Source: Vandiemenella viatica (taxonomy: Eukaryota > Arthropoda > Insecta > Orthoptera > Morabidae). From it: a stretch of DNA of 64,000 bases. Positions 11,827 to 22,543 of this stretch are shown in pieces (position 1 is the first letter of the stretch; every line of letters begins with the position of its first letter). The notes under the pieces are model-generated. The model worked only from the letters and a program-made list of their open reading frames with translations, had not been told where the DNA came from and searched no databases. The DNA lies in NCBI GenBank assembly GCA_031002005.1, contig CM061921.1:149267283-149331282 (forward strand), read 5' to 3'. Made by a program: the position numbers and the translations under genes.

Positions 11827-11925
11827 GTTTGGGGGAAACCGCACTCAAGACGGCCGTTACACCGGCACAAGTTTGAACCTGGACACTTTAAACCTCCCAG
11901 TTCCTATATTAACACGAGCCCCAGG
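11827..11925 (-). mobile_element. SINE2-type fragment
   Basis: Contains 'gggggaaaccgcactcaaga' followed by 'cggccg' and 'gtttgaacctgg', the same order as in the sequence at 16536-16610 ('gagggaaactgcaatcaggg', 'cggcctgg'). The B-box-like 'gtttgaacc' suggests a tRNA-derived head. It directly abuts the MITE at 11932. Confidence 0.4.
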
Positions 11926-11931
11926 TCCTTA

Positions 11932-12318
11932 GGGAGTGTGCACAAACCATGTGGCTCGGTCCGGGTGGGGGGGGGGGGTTGGCTGGAAGGCTACGCTGGG
12001 CTACGTGGGGGGAGGGGGGGTTCCGAGCCAGGCCACGTAGCTTTCCTTTCATAACATTTTTCACAGTTAAAATGAGGAACAGAACACACAACAGCATGTG
12101 AATATTTATTTCCGTCAGTTAATTATCTCCTTATATAATTTAAAATCGTCTGACAAGAGAAAACAGTAAAAAATGTCTTCTGGAATCAAAAGGAAAAAAA
12201 GCTACGTGCTACGTGGAGGGGGGGGGGTAGAGGCAAAAGCCACGTAGGGCTACGTGGGGGGGAGGGGGGGGGGTTCGCAGTAGGCCAAAATGGAGCTACG
12301 TGGTTTGTGCACGCTCCC
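11932..12318. mobile_element. MITE family A, complete copy with 3-bp duplication
   Basis: Ends are inverted repeats: GGGAGTGTGCACAAACCATG at the left and the complement of GGGAGCGTGCACAAACCACG at the right. TTA flanks both (11929-11931 and 12319-12321). Subterminal regions carry long G-runs and repeated 'ggctacgtgggg' blocks facing inward. The AT-rich middle includes 'acaagagaaaacagtaaaaaatgtcttctggaatca', shared with the copies at 17491 and 20635. A 3-bp TTA duplication fits PIF/Harbinger elements. Confidence 0.85.
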
Positions 12319-12439
12319 TTAGAACGTAGGATTTGCACAATATCTTGAGGCCATATTTGAAATCTCTGGATTAGTCGCATGGAGTCGCTACGGATTTTCG
12401 ATTGACGGCGTTCACAATCGCCAAACTTTTACTTCCGTT

Positions 12440-12520
12440 GTAGCAGTTGCCGGTTCGAGTCCGGCAGAGGGCATGGGTGGTTTTAATTATGTGTTGTTAC
12501 TGTCCCTTGTTGTCCATACA
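12440..12520 (+). repeat. tRNA-like B-box sequence, possible SINE piece
   Basis: 'gttgccggttcgagtccggcag' resembles a tRNA T-arm with B box, followed by a T-rich stretch. No acceptor or anticodon arm can be assembled around it, so this is not called a tRNA gene. Confidence 0.3.
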
Positions 12521-12724
12521 ACAGATTGAACGATAGTGATATAGTACATACATATTTGAAGAAACGGAAACACACTTTCAGATGGCTGTATAGCTGATAA
12601 ATTGGGCAATGGAAGAGCGGTAACTTCTTTTACTGCTTATTCATTGGTCCAGTTGGCATTATGATGTTGCCCCCTGTACTTAAAACACTATAATAGTAAT
12701 AATTCCATGTGGTTGTAGTGACCT

Positions 12725-12990
12725 GGTGAAGGGTTTCTATTGGCTGCGCATTCCGCCCCTGTCGTAGCCACCTTGACCTAACTCGGCAATCCTGCCGGGT
12801 ACATGGGACCTACAGTTTTAACGTGGAATCCGAACCACGGAAGCGTTCTTGCGTAGTTCACATTACACAGCAAGCTATGCCATAGGTGAAGGACGTGTTA
12901 AGGGCCTATGGAAATCCCCCCCGAGACCGGGAACCGGGGACTTTTGATTCCCAGCCAGACACCTTAACCACTGAGTCTCCAGACCGCTCC
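12725..12990 (-). mobile_element. SINE3 copy
   Basis: Minus-strand tRNA-like head at 12990: 'ggagactcagtggttaaggt' (A box) and 'ccccggttcccggtct' (B box region). The body continues leftward with 'ccgaaccacggaagcg' and 'ccgggtacatgggacctac'. It is better preserved than the copy at 5260-5455. Confidence 0.65.
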
Positions 12991-13728
12991 TATTTAATCA
13001 CTGAATTCATTAAGGTACTTTCTAATATACAATAATACTACTTGCTGACGTGAGGTGTCCAGATCAAGAGGTGTTGAACACCTTAGACGTGTTCCTCCTG
13101 GCTTGCAACAATGGGAAAGTAAAATGCGAAGTCACGTAGACTCACTATTCTGCCAGTCACAAAGTTTAAAATTTGTTAGCCTTTTTCAGTTGGCACCCTA
13201 ATCCTTCTAGGTAGTTCTTGACGGACAATCGAACTATACGGAACAATCAATCAAACTAGCCAATTGCGTAGCTAAGCCAAATGAGTAATTATTGCTAAAA
13301 ATTAGTAACAAAATAAAGTAAAATTTGTAAAGCATCTAGGTTGAAGGCGTTTACATCGTTTTAAAGGAAAAATGTCATCATTATCGGTCAAGGACGACTG
13401 CCTTATCCTTGACTTAGGGTCAGAAGCATAGATGCTTGGATAAAATATTTTTAAAATTGGTGATATGACGTAGCTACTTACGTACTGAAGGTTTTAACCA
13501 TGAAATGTCCACTTTATAGAACAGAATTTAGACGTTTTAAATTGTGATCAGTTAATTTATCTCATGCTGCTTCGCTTGAACTAAGTAAATATCACGATAT
13601 AACCGGATTATTTTCTTATAGTTATTGTGTATGAGTAATTTTTTCTTCTCCGTTTCGGCAACCAGGCACCAAGGACCATGATAAGGGGATGAGGGACAGA
13701 GTTCTTGGCCGATGCCTAACCGGGCGCG
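12991..13728. other. no gene or repeat recognised
   Basis: AT-rich sequence with no long frame. Confidence 0.4.
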
Positions 13729-13980
13729 TTTTTTTTTTATTTTTTTGTTTTTAACTGCTTAACGTCTCTTAACAGCGAGGTCTTTAGAGACGGGAAAGGA
13801 TGGGGGGCAAGGAATGGGAAGGAATTCGGCCTTGGCCTTTTGAAGGAAGCATCCTGTAATTTCCCTGGAGTGATATGGGAAACCATGGAAAACCCAAATC
13901 CGGATGACCGGCCGGGGATTCGAACCGGCGTCCTCCCGAATGTGAGGCGAGAACGCTAACCGTTACACCACCACGCTCGG
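13729..13980 (-). mobile_element. SINE1 copy, 'ctttacgtctct' subtype
   Basis: A full-length copy with T-rich tail end, 'taacgtctcttaacagcgag' in place of the usual 'cctcgtcgacgtcgag', then 'gggaaggaattcggcc', 'ccatggaaaacccaaatcc', B box 'ggggattcgaacc' and the head 'gctaaccgttacaccaccac'. The altered tail segment and 'gttacaccacc' head also occur at 23815-24050, so the two form a subtype. Confidence 0.92.
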
Positions 13981-14126
13981 TAATTATAATTAAAAAACCA
14001 CTGCAAATGTCTCACTGATATGTTTGATTATAATTAAACTGTGTTACTTATATCTTTGTTTTATTTAAATATATATTACAACCATAAACAAGTATTAGAT
14101 GCCCCGCAGGCTAACATAGAATCGAA

Positions 14127-16230
14127 ATGGGGTACTTGACACTAAAAAGGAAGCTATGAAACCTTAATTTACAATGATAGAGTAAGATGTAAGGATACCA
14201 AAAATCAACTTTATTGGTCGGATAAGAGTTAAAAACATACTGCTTTTAATAAAATAAAAAGTAAAAAAAGACAGCTGTTAGTCATGTGATACGAAACACC
14301 AATCAGAGCGCATGACGTCACATATCAGCTCGCGCCAGTTTAGCTACCTTTAGCTACCTTGTGTATTCGTGTGTAGGCAGTCTGTGCATCCTATGTGTAA
14401 GGGTTTTAAGGTTTCAGTGCTGTTTATTAATCTATAAGACTACTTATATTTGAAGTAGAAGTTGGATTTACGAAGGGAAATAACTCGAATTTGCCCGAAA
14501 TTGATGTGAAGATGCCAGGAATGTTTTTTGCATTCAGCAGCAACTTCTGTTCGGCAGAATTCCGGTACGTCAAACCGTTCAAGTAAGTGTATCTGTTTTG
14601 TTAGTCATATTATCACATTACGACAAAACGTTATAGTATAAGGTATTTTAGAAGCGTGTGTGTTATTGAAGCGTTTTAGTTAATACAAATATGTAATTTG
14701 TGATTTTAGTCAGCGGGTCTAAATTTTATCGCCAAGGCTGAAAAGGTTTAGTTTGATTATATTCGTTCGACGTTACATTTCCGACAGTAACTTTGTGAAT
14801 GTAAAACTACACAGTTTTTACTTTCTGTATTAGTAGTTTTTCACATTCCTTTATCGCTAGAAATTTATTTTGTTCATATTTTAAAAAAAATCGCAAACTA
14901 TCGTCTTATACAGGTCGAACTATTTTTCGGCATTCGTTGAAGCTTGTATACAAATAAATAAAATAAGTGTCTTGTAGACTTCGTCCGCTATAAATCAAGT
15001 ATTGCAAACACTTAAGTGAGAGAACGCTGGCTCCCAACGTAGAAAAGGGATTTAAAAAACACCACAGATAATTATGTGCAAAACGTTAGTAAACAGAAAT
15101 AATTTTACTGTCAAATTCACAACATGGGTTTGTTGGAATGAAACATGGTTCCATGCGTACTTGCAACATTATATGATACGGGGAGTCTACAATAACCGAG
15201 GCTCCGCAATTCGAAGATAGATTCTTATGTAACTCGACGAGACAAATCGAAAGTGAGGAACTGAATTTTTTTATATCTCGCTTAATTCTCGAGATATACT
15301 GTCTAAAGAGTGAGGTGGTTAGATCGAAATGTGGTATGGACCAGAAAAAAAATTCGCCAAATCCACAAGGAACTAGATGCTGGACCTGCACAATAGGTGT
15401 TTTATTATCTCCCTAGCGGTTGTGATTAGGTTGAAATACGTCCTGGACCAAAAGAAAAAAGCCACCAAAGGGCAAGGAACTATAACTATAACTGATTTTT
15501 AACATTCGATATCTCGAGAAGTAAGAGAGATGATAAAAAAAATATCCTTTACTTTAGGTTTGTTTCGTGGAGTTACATAAGAATTTATCATTAAATTGCG
15601 GTGCCACGGTTATGATAGTGCTGCCTAGGACACTTAATGGAACTTTCCACGCCGTTTGACAACTATAGTAACAAAAAATTTCCACACATTTACAACGAAT
15701 GGCGTTTTAACGTCTGAAGTAGTAATTTATTTATCGTTAAAATTGTGTTTTTCACATTACAAAACATTGGGGTACATAGCTTATTAAACATAATAAAGTT
15801 TTAAGTCAAAACTTATGTAAAAGTAGACTTGACAAAAATATGTTGAAGACTTTGTAGGCAAATACGCTAAGTCGCTTCGTGCAATATTTAGCGACTTTTC
15901 GGCATATTTTTCTTGTGTGGACGTAATAATAATAATAAAAAACAATTTGTTTGGTGTTTTAAATGTTTTGTTTACACACTGTAGCACTTCAAACCATTTG
16001 TAAACTGTAGAACTCATTTTATCCACGAAATAAGCAAACTGCCCGTTTGTATACACAGGCAAGAGCAGAGCTGTGATGTCAGAAGAGACGACATGACAGC
16101 TGGGAGCGTTTTGGCGCCAATATTCAAATCAACATATAAAAATGCAAGATTTTGAATTTTCCCGTTTGTTTTTTCAAGAAATAACAGCTACAATATTGAC
16201 TACTTTCCCAAAATTAGTCAAGTACCCCAT
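14127..16230. mobile_element. 2.1 kb terminal-inverted-repeat element of unknown superfamily
   Basis: Both ends carry ATGGGGTACTTGAC (14127-14140; complement at 16217-16230). No duplicated target site is obvious. The interior holds two GC-richer, CpG-containing stretches near each end (about 14305-14345 and 16080-16120), a large imperfect foldback (15172-15630), and no ORF with a recognised transposase domain. A minus-strand frame 16062-15784 (92 residues) lies near the right end and is unassigned. This is probably a non-autonomous DNA transposon. Confidence 0.6.
15172..15630. repeat. imperfect foldback inside the 2.1 kb element
   Basis: The segment 15505-15630 (for example 'tatctcgagaagtaagaga' and 'gagttacataagaatttat') is the inverse of 15172-15302 (complement: 'tatctcgagaattaagcga', 'gagttacataagaatctat'), at roughly three quarters identity by eye over about 115 bases. 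The middle repeats the theme 'ctagcggttgtgattaggttgaaa'. The right half resembles 39340-39640. Confidence 0.65.
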
Positions 16231-16273
16231 TGTGGCCCATATCCAAAATTGGTTCAGCAGCCTTGGTCTAGAT

Positions 16274-16524
16274 CATTGTTTCTCAAACATTTAGCTCCAC
16301 GTACCCCTATAAAATTTCACAGGCAATGGCCAACACCCTTAACGAAAAACTGCTACTTTTTTTTTTTTTTTAGCTCCACTATTGGCAACAATGAGCGATA
16401 TACACCATTGTACGTGTTATACGTTTGAAATAGCCTATCAGCCATTACGTAAACCTGTCGCGAACCACCTACGATCAACTGGCGAACCCCTAGGGGTTCA
16501 CGTACCCAACTTTGAGAAACACTG
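16274..16524. mobile_element. hAT-type MITE with 8-bp duplication
   Basis: The direct repeat GTCTAGAT lies at 16266-16273 and 16525-16532. The ends are inverted repeats of the hAT style: CATTGTTTCTCAAACATTT at the left and the complement of CAGTGTTTCTCAAAGTTGG at the right, with the subterminal 'cacgtacccc' also inverted. It is 251 bases with no coding capacity. Confidence 0.88.
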
Positions 16525-16535
16525 GTCTAGATGAT

Positions 16536-16610
16536 TGAGGGAAACTGCAATCAGGGCGGCCTGGACTCGTGCCCAGTCCCTTTGTACCTCCCAGCGCACT
16601 GAGCTACACT
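16536..16610 (-). mobile_element. SINE2-type fragment
   Basis: 'gagggaaactgcaatcaggg', 'cggcctggactcgtgccc' and 'gcgcactgagctac' resemble the fragment at 11827 and the head regions of the other SINE2-like pieces. It begins next to the hAT MITE target duplication. Confidence 0.4.
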
Positions 16611-17233
16611 GGGGGGTATCTGAATATTGTGTTTTTTATTTGTAGATGTGAGTAACTGTGTTTGGTGGATGGATATTAAATAGGACCCGTGGTGCGGGGA
16701 GGTGACGCGACCCTGATGGGAGAAGACGGACGGTACCGGTAAGCTGGCGTGAACTGGCAACGGCCGGGGTCGTCTCCAGATTGTACAGATTAGCCCTCAC
16801 TGGGACCGGTGATCAGTGATCAAGGAACTTTCGGCTCCCCTTGCCGCCAGTATTGAGCTATATGCTGCCAAACTAGGTCCTCTAATATGTGGGGACCGAT
16901 AGTGTACATCTGGCCCAGGTGCGGCAGCGACACCAGTGGAGCGCTTCGGCGCGGTCGTGCAGTGCGACGGTGCTCTGCGAAGCTTGGACGAGTGTGTGTT
17001 AATCCAGGCTAGGTTTTCGAAGGGTCTTCGGCCTATTACGTGGCGGGCGCTACTTCCGCGCCACTCCCCGTGGCGAAAGTCTCCTTACTCACCGTCCCCG
17101 CTGTAATAGCGGGTAGTTCGGAAGAGTCTACTTCCTGTGGTGGTGGTGCATGGTTGGGGGGGTATCCGTGAGGGATTTGAAGGAGTTAATCCAGTTGTTC
17201 CCGTTGACCCACTGCTCTATTTGTGTGTTCTAG
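16611..17233. other. GC-rich stretch upstream of the first Ly6 exon
   Basis: From about 16680 to 17160 the sequence is clearly richer in G, C and CpG than its surroundings, with short inverted pieces such as 'gtggcgggcgctacttccgcgccac' near 17040-17065. I recognise no exon. An in-frame ATG at 17137 opens a frame that runs into the Ly6 exon, with hydrophobic residues PLLYLCVLVSLAIM just before the first cysteine. It could be an alternative first exon, but the splice acceptor at 17232-17233 makes a spliced start more likely. Confidence 0.4.
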
Positions 17234-17371
17234 TGAGCTTGGCCATCATGTGCTACCACTGTGGCAACGAGTTCGCAGGGGAGGCGCCTTGTGATGAATT
17301 CATCAGTAATACAAATGTCACTGCGCCTTGTCCACAGGATTCCTACTGCTCCAAGATACAACTTAAAGGAG
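17234..17371 (+). CDS. Ly6/uPAR-domain protein, internal exon (first half of the domain)
   Basis: The exon encodes SLAIMCYHCGNEFAGEAPC, then DEFISNTNVTAPCPQDSYC and SKIQLKG: cysteines 1-5 of a ten-cysteine LU (three-finger) domain, beginning with the typical C-Y-x-C. NVT is an N-glycosylation sequon. The acceptor 'tgtgttctag' precedes 17234 and the donor 'G|GTAAGC' follows 17371. Both borders are phase 1 and the length (138) is divisible by three. The next exon (29771) starts in the matching phase and supplies the other five cysteines. Insect proteins of this kind (quiver/sleepless, boudin, crooked and relatives) are secreted and usually GPI-anchored, acting on channels, receptors or septate junctions. 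The orthologue cannot be named from this. The signal peptide must lie upstream, or be the hydrophobic run read through from 17137. Confidence 0.85.
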
Positions 17372-17490
17372 GTAAGCACAAACATTACTCACCTATATAT
17401 TCCTCTGTAGTCATGAAACGTTTTTGTTCATATCAATACATAGCAGATTCCAGCCCATAAAAACTTTTTTCGCTGTATGTATTAAACTAT

Positions 17491-17719
17491 GGGAGCGTCC
17501 ATAAACTACGTGGCTCGGTCTACAGTGTGTGTGTGGGGGGGGGAGGGGTTGGATGGAAAGTAATTTAATTATCATCGTATGTAATTTACGATTGTCTGAA
17601 AAGAGAAAACAGTACAAAATGTCTTCTGGAATCAGTAGGGAAAGAAAGCTACATGGGGAAGGGGGGGAGGGGGGTTCACAGGAGGCCAAAATGGAGCTAC
17701 GTGATTTATGGACGCTCCC
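17491..17719. mobile_element. MITE family A, deleted copy
   Basis: Ends GGGAGCGTCCATAAACTACG and the complement of GGGAGCGTCCATAAATCACG, flanked by TAT on both sides (17488-17490 and 17720-17722). The middle keeps 'gaaaagagaaaacagtacaaaatgtcttctggaatca' type sequence and short G-runs. Relative to 11932-12318 about 150 bases are missing. Confidence 0.85.
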
Positions 17720-17722
17720 TAT

Positions 17723-18339
17723 GCAATCGACTAAACCCTATAATAGGAGACAAGATAAACAGATCACTTCCGTGATACGTGAAAACGTAAGTATTACTTC
17801 AATAGTTAGATGGCTATTTTTTTTTTTTAAACTGATTTATCAGTATTTGCCGAATCCAATGCCATTCATATTCTGTTTAGATAAAATAAAGATCCAAGTT
17901 TTGCAAATAATATGAAAATTATAATCATTGCAGACGTTAATAGCTGCGTACATAAGATCTATATGGGCGATAGAACAAAACCAAGTTCCTAGTCACGAAA
18001 TATAGTCTTGATTGGGTAATTATTACTCGATTTATGTTAATCACTAAAATATACTCTCTCTCACATGCATTGATAAGTTCAAAATATTCAAGTACATTCT
18101 GTGGCCTCAGAAAGTACGATTCGTTGCGAATCTCAGATCAGCTGTCGCACTATTACCACTCTTTCAACGTTTTATCCAGAATTGAGAGGGTAAAGAAATA
18201 GGTTTTATTCTCCTTTAGTTGTTGGCAGTAGTATGTTTAGTACCTATCGCGTAAAAAATTTATCTGCAGTCATAGTATTACTATCGCGAGCTGCCCTTAA
18301 TGTGCAAAGTAATGTGTCTTACGTAAATTCTCAACTGAT
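17723..18339. other. no gene or repeat recognised (intron)
   Basis: AT-rich intronic sequence, with a T-run at 17818-17828. Confidence 0.4.
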
Positions 18340-18350
18340 TCAAACGTAAT

Positions 18351-18599
18351 AACCCAGCGTGGTGTGTGTAAGTGGTTAACGTTCTGGCCTCGCATTCGTG
18401 AGATTGCCGGTTCGAATCCCCGTAGGGGCATCTAGATTTTGTTTTTCCATGGTTTCCCCAAATCATTCCAGGCGAATGCCGGAATACTTCCTTCAAGAGG
18501 CCATGGTCGAATTCCTTCCCATTCCTCGTCCCCAGTCCCATCCCGCATCTAATGACCTCGACGTCTATAAGGCGTAAAACATTAAATAAAAAAAAAAAA
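18351..18599 (+). mobile_element. SINE1 copy, complete, with 11-bp duplication
   Basis: The only full copy in plus orientation. The tRNA-like head starts 'cccagcgtggtgtgtgtaag', with 'gtggttaacgttctgg' near the A box and 'ggttcgaatcccc' as the B box. The body runs to 'cgtctataaggcgtaaaac' and an A-run. The direct repeat TCAAACGTAAT flanks it (18340-18350 and 18600-18610), showing target-primed insertion. Confidence 0.95.
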
Positions 18600-18610
18600 T
18601 CAAACGTAAT

Positions 18611-19259
18611 GATCAACTGTAGTTATGTGGCTGGGAATCCTAAAAGATGTGAAACGAAAGCCTGACTGAAGCAATGGGAAATTTTCTCCAGAAAAAACAA
18701 ATAGAAAGAATGACGTTGGAGAACAGACAACAATACTTGCTACAATTAAACTGTTTCATGCTGCACTGTTTCCTTTATCATTGGCACAAAGATATACATC
18801 GTAGTAATAAAACTGCTAAGCGTGTTTCATTTAATTAAGAGTCGTAATCCTCATGGATAGATATGTCATTCGAATCTAGATAAGACTGGTAACAATGGAA
18901 GAAAGTAGGCCATTCTCTGAATGAATGTTCCAACCCAACATACAGCTGTAGTGATTTTTTAAAAAGATGGAAACTTGACGTTTTAATTTACAGATTTTGA
19001 ATCGAACCCAGGTTCTCCCGAATGCTCACGCTGTAGAATCTGTATGTGCAATTGCGAGGTTCTCGACACTGCAAGATAATTCAAAGCAAACGACGAATCT
19101 CTCACTATTTATCTGAAGTTCACACATTGAGATTTGTCTATTAGAGGTATAGAAGACTAGGCAACATAGCACGTATTACAAATCATGCATTGTACGGCAA
19201 TTATCTCCGTGCTATACTCTGTTGACCCACAACTGACGGTTCAAGGTCATATACCCCTT
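18611..19259. other. mostly unassigned intron; SINE1 head scrap near 18985-19035
   Basis: 'attttgaatcgaacccaggt' with 'tctcccgaatgctcacgct' resembles the SINE1 B-box region on the minus strand. No body is recognisable. The rest shows nothing. Confidence 0.35.
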
Positions 19260-19640
19260 GCCCGGCTCCTCACTCGGAACACAGAACTTCATCTTTTCAA
19301 AATATTTGTCCAAGTATTCCGATCTTGTTTATCTTCCTCTACTGCACCAAATCATCTCATTGGTATATGTACTCTTTGGAGCCAAGTAAACTTGCGCCGT
19401 CCTCTTTTCCTCCTTCCTTTTATTTCCCATTCCCGTACAAGTTTTGGTATCCTAGTGTATCCGATCCTTCTTACACGGCCATACCATTCCAATCATTTTC
19501 GCTCTATAACTTCATACATTTCTTCTTTCACTTCCATTAGCCTTATTATTTCGGTATTCCTTACTTTTTCTTTTCTTGATACCCTCCAGAAATCCATTTG
19601 TAATGCTTTCAACTTCTTAACATGTTTTTGGTTGATTGTC
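19260..19640 (-). pseudogene. LINE ORF2 C-terminal fragment
   Basis: Minus-strand translation gives LKALQMDFWRVSRKEKVRN (from about 19610 leftward), then EWYGRVRRIGYTRIPKLV and GRRKRGRRKFTW. This is the C-terminal tail after the reverse transcriptase of many arthropod non-LTR elements (alpha-helical WRR...W-G-H...GRRKRGRPR motif). No RT motif is present in this piece. A plus-strand frame of 166 residues over the same DNA is its shadow. Confidence 0.7.
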
Positions 19641-19674
19641 CGAAAGATACAAAATAACAATAAGAAGAAAAAAA

Positions 19675-19745
19675 GAGGTGCGTAGGTGACAAGGGAATTG
19701 TCACCGGAGCATGCACTTCATCGTAATTAAAATTAAATTACATAA
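19675..19745 (+). repeat. LINE 3' tail fragment
   Basis: 'attgtcaccggagcatgcac' followed by 'ttcatcgtaattaaaatt' matches the tail at 47620-47665 ('attgccaccggagcgtgcgc', 'tctattgcaattttcattt'). It appears to be the 3' end of the LINE type found at 46805. Confidence 0.5.
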
Positions 19746-20634
19746 ATTCTTACTCTCTGATTTGTAATCGTTGGCAGTATGCGCTCAGTATTACTCAGCT
19801 TATATTTCTACGTATGTTAGTATACATTTTACTGACGACATGAAGAAATTTAGGACTATATTTTTGGACTCTTTAAACTTATTATTAAATACCGTAATTC
19901 AACATAAAGTGACTTACTGTGTTGAAAAAGAATTCAGAAGTTGTTTGTGTAGGTGGAGATAGGCTCGTCAGATTTGTCACGTAATCGTGTTTCACAGCTA
20001 ACTAGAAAGACGCGTGACGAAAATATCTGAGCCAGAAGAGATATTAAAAGATTTCTCAGCTCACAGGGAAGAGTTAGGAAACCTGATTTCAGTTTATTTT
20101 TTTATTTTCAGTACCTTTCTTTATAATATTCAATCTATAGAAAGGTTTCCAGAAAATTCTCGTTTCTGTTTAGAATACCATTGTAGCAACGCATATAACC
20201 TACACACGCAAATGACCTTTGATATACTATTGGCACTGTTAATTCGGCTCGTGCATAAAACGGGCATAATATCTAAAGTTGGTAAAATGAAAAGAGGGCT
20301 CATGTGAACTTTTCACCGAATATGAGGAGCCAACACATTACTGCTTACCAGGTAATTCGTAAATTTTCCAAAAAATGCGATGAAACTCAATATTTGTGTT
20401 TCCCTGTTAAGTTAATTATAGTCCGTTCAGTTAACAGAGTCGGTTCAAGGCCAATCTGCTCTATCTTCACTCTTCTGCCCTTACCGCTACATAGGAAGGG
20501 AAAATTTTCCTGGAAATAGCTCTCAGTTCAGAGAGGTAGGAATGGAGGGAGTGGTGATATGAGGAATGGGGACACGAGAACATAACCTTAAGCCGCCAGT
20601 TGGAGTGAACAGGTTTTTAGTTAACTAATAATAA
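19746..20634. other. no gene or repeat recognised (intron)
   Basis: Several open frames of 60-100 residues on the plus strand are low in complexity and unrelated to any family I know. Confidence 0.4.
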
Positions 20635-20990
20635 GGGAGCGTCCATAATACACGTAGCCCTATTTTGGTCTCCTCTGATACCCCCCTCCCCTTATGTAGA
20701 TTGACATGGGTTTTTCCTCTACCCCCCCTCCCACCCCACCTCCCCTCCCCCGCGTGACACGTAAATATTTTCCTTATTGATTCCAGAAGACATTTGGTAC
20801 TGTTTTCTCTTGTCAGACCATCAGAAATTGCATGCGGAGATACTTAAATGACGGAAATAAAAATTCACATTCTGTTGTGTGTTCTGTACCTTATTTTAAC
20901 TGTGACTAATAATATTAATGAAAAGCTATGTGGCTTGGATCCGAAACATCCCCCCCCCCCTCCCTCACGTATCCCAGCATAGCTCTAACA
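20635..20990. mobile_element. MITE family A, right-truncated copy
   Basis: The left end GGGAGCGTCCATAATACACG follows 'taata'. C-runs replace the G-runs, so the copy is read from the opposite side to the one at 11932. The shared middle is present ('ccagaagacatttggtactg' and 'ttttctcttgtcagaccatc', minus orientation), then 'gctatgtggcttggatccg' and a C-run. The outermost right end is not recognisable. Confidence 0.75.
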
Positions 20991-22543
20991 GTACCGCAGT
21001 TTAAAGAAATTTACAAATACTAATAAGTCATACATTTGTTTCTAGACTATTCGGGTAGTATGGCGTCATGGTAGAAAATGACCTGGAAGAACGCCAAAGT
21101 CTGTGAGGAGAAATGTTGGCATCTCAAAAGAATGACGCAGCGCCGCCCGTATAGCCTCAACCACGGAAGGCTTTTACTGCAAGCTGTAAATTGTCTGGAA
21201 CAAAGTATAACATCTATTGTATTTTGTGGGACGTTATCTGATGACGCGTATCCTATGGTCGACACCTGAATTTCATGTGATTGTTTAAAAGCAGCATGCG
21301 TGTCGCGAGTCCAATTGATACATGCAGGAATCAATGATTGAAGCTACATTATTGTGACAGATCCGAATCAAGGAATAGTCTTCTTGTATGTTGGAACAAT
21401 TATTAACTCGCTTTTCCAAGTGATTTTGTCCAAGTGGACCAGATAAGCTCTCGGTCGTTTTTGTATCGACTTGACAAATATCATAATTGATTTAATAACA
21501 TTTGCAGTTGAATAATCAGCGTAAGCGGTATTTAAATTACTTTTTTTTACTCGTAACTTCTTGATTCCAGCGCTCGACACCGCCCTTACAAAAAAAAAAA
21601 AAACACAGTTGTGTTAAAATACAAATATGCTCTCAACAATCAGTTAGCTTTCTAAGTAGGCAGCTTTGGTACAATACTGCCATCTGTTAGGTTAATCTGA
21701 TACTTATTGTAATGAACGACAGATGGCGTTCAGATAGCTTAACATTTTTGTTAGCGTTCTGGTCAGATATTTTCTTGCTTTGTTCCCAGCTAAGGTAACA
21801 TCATAATATACACCTCAAAGTTCTTAGACAGCACGCTTTTAAAATGTCAAAACTTAGTCAAAATCTGTTCTCTAGTTTCTAAGCTATGCAGAATAATAGG
21901 TAAAACAATTTCATCTGCAGAAGAGAATTTGATTAACTGCTACTGCGCCAAGTGAAGTAGCGTGAAAGGACATACCTTTTAAGTCAGAAATTAAAGTTGC
22001 GAATTGTGAAAACTACGTCAAAATTGTTTTAGTTGCACTTCGCAGAATTTGGACAAAGAATTTTGATGTCAAAAACAGAGTTTAATTTCTTACTCCAGTG
22101 ACAGTTAACGTATTGTCATGACATTTTAGATCACGCTAAGCTTTTAGACTGTGAAAACACCATTACAATAAATTGTTCTGGCGTTATGCCGAAATAGACG
22201 AACAGAAACAGACCTATGCAGGTTTAGATATTAATTTCACTGAACAGATCTTAGCTGCTTTCATCAGTCTGCACATACCAATGTTTACTTCAGCTCCCTC
22301 CTTTCGTACCCTTTACGTAAAGTTAATCAATTTTCTTTAAGAAAAAATATAAAAAAACCTATACAGTCGTAATTGTACTCCCCCCCCCCCCACCTCCCAC
22401 AGTGGGGTTCCGTGCGCTAAGTCACTAGATTACCTCATCTTTTTAAGGTGATGGACTTCCTTTTGATGTGAACTCGGCCCAGTGATGTATTAAAATTATA
22501 TCATGGGTTCTCTGAGGTTATACCAAAGTTTAGTATTCTCTCT
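20991..22543. other. no gene recognised; C-run at 22380 and small inverted repeat
   Basis: A run of 13 C at 22380-22392 lies beside 'acctcccacagtgggg'. 'gccatctgtt' at 21679 and 'gacagatggc' at 21718 are inverted. No coding signal. Confidence 0.4.

Noticed and set aside
12440..12520. Possible tRNA gene at a good B box
   Set aside because: No matching acceptor, D or anticodon stems, so more like a SINE head.
14513..14583. ATG exon with donor AA|GTAAGT as the missing Ly6 signal-peptide exon
   Set aside because: Its splice phase (2) does not fit the phase-1 acceptor at 17234, and it lies inside the 2.1 kb inverted-repeat element.
17411..17915. Overlapping ORFs on both strands downstream of the Ly6 exon
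   Set aside because: They lie across intron sequence and MITE A, and poly-Gly/Pro parts come from G-runs.
19185..19685. 166-residue plus-strand ORF
   Set aside because: It is the antisense shadow of a LINE C-terminal fragment on the minus strand.
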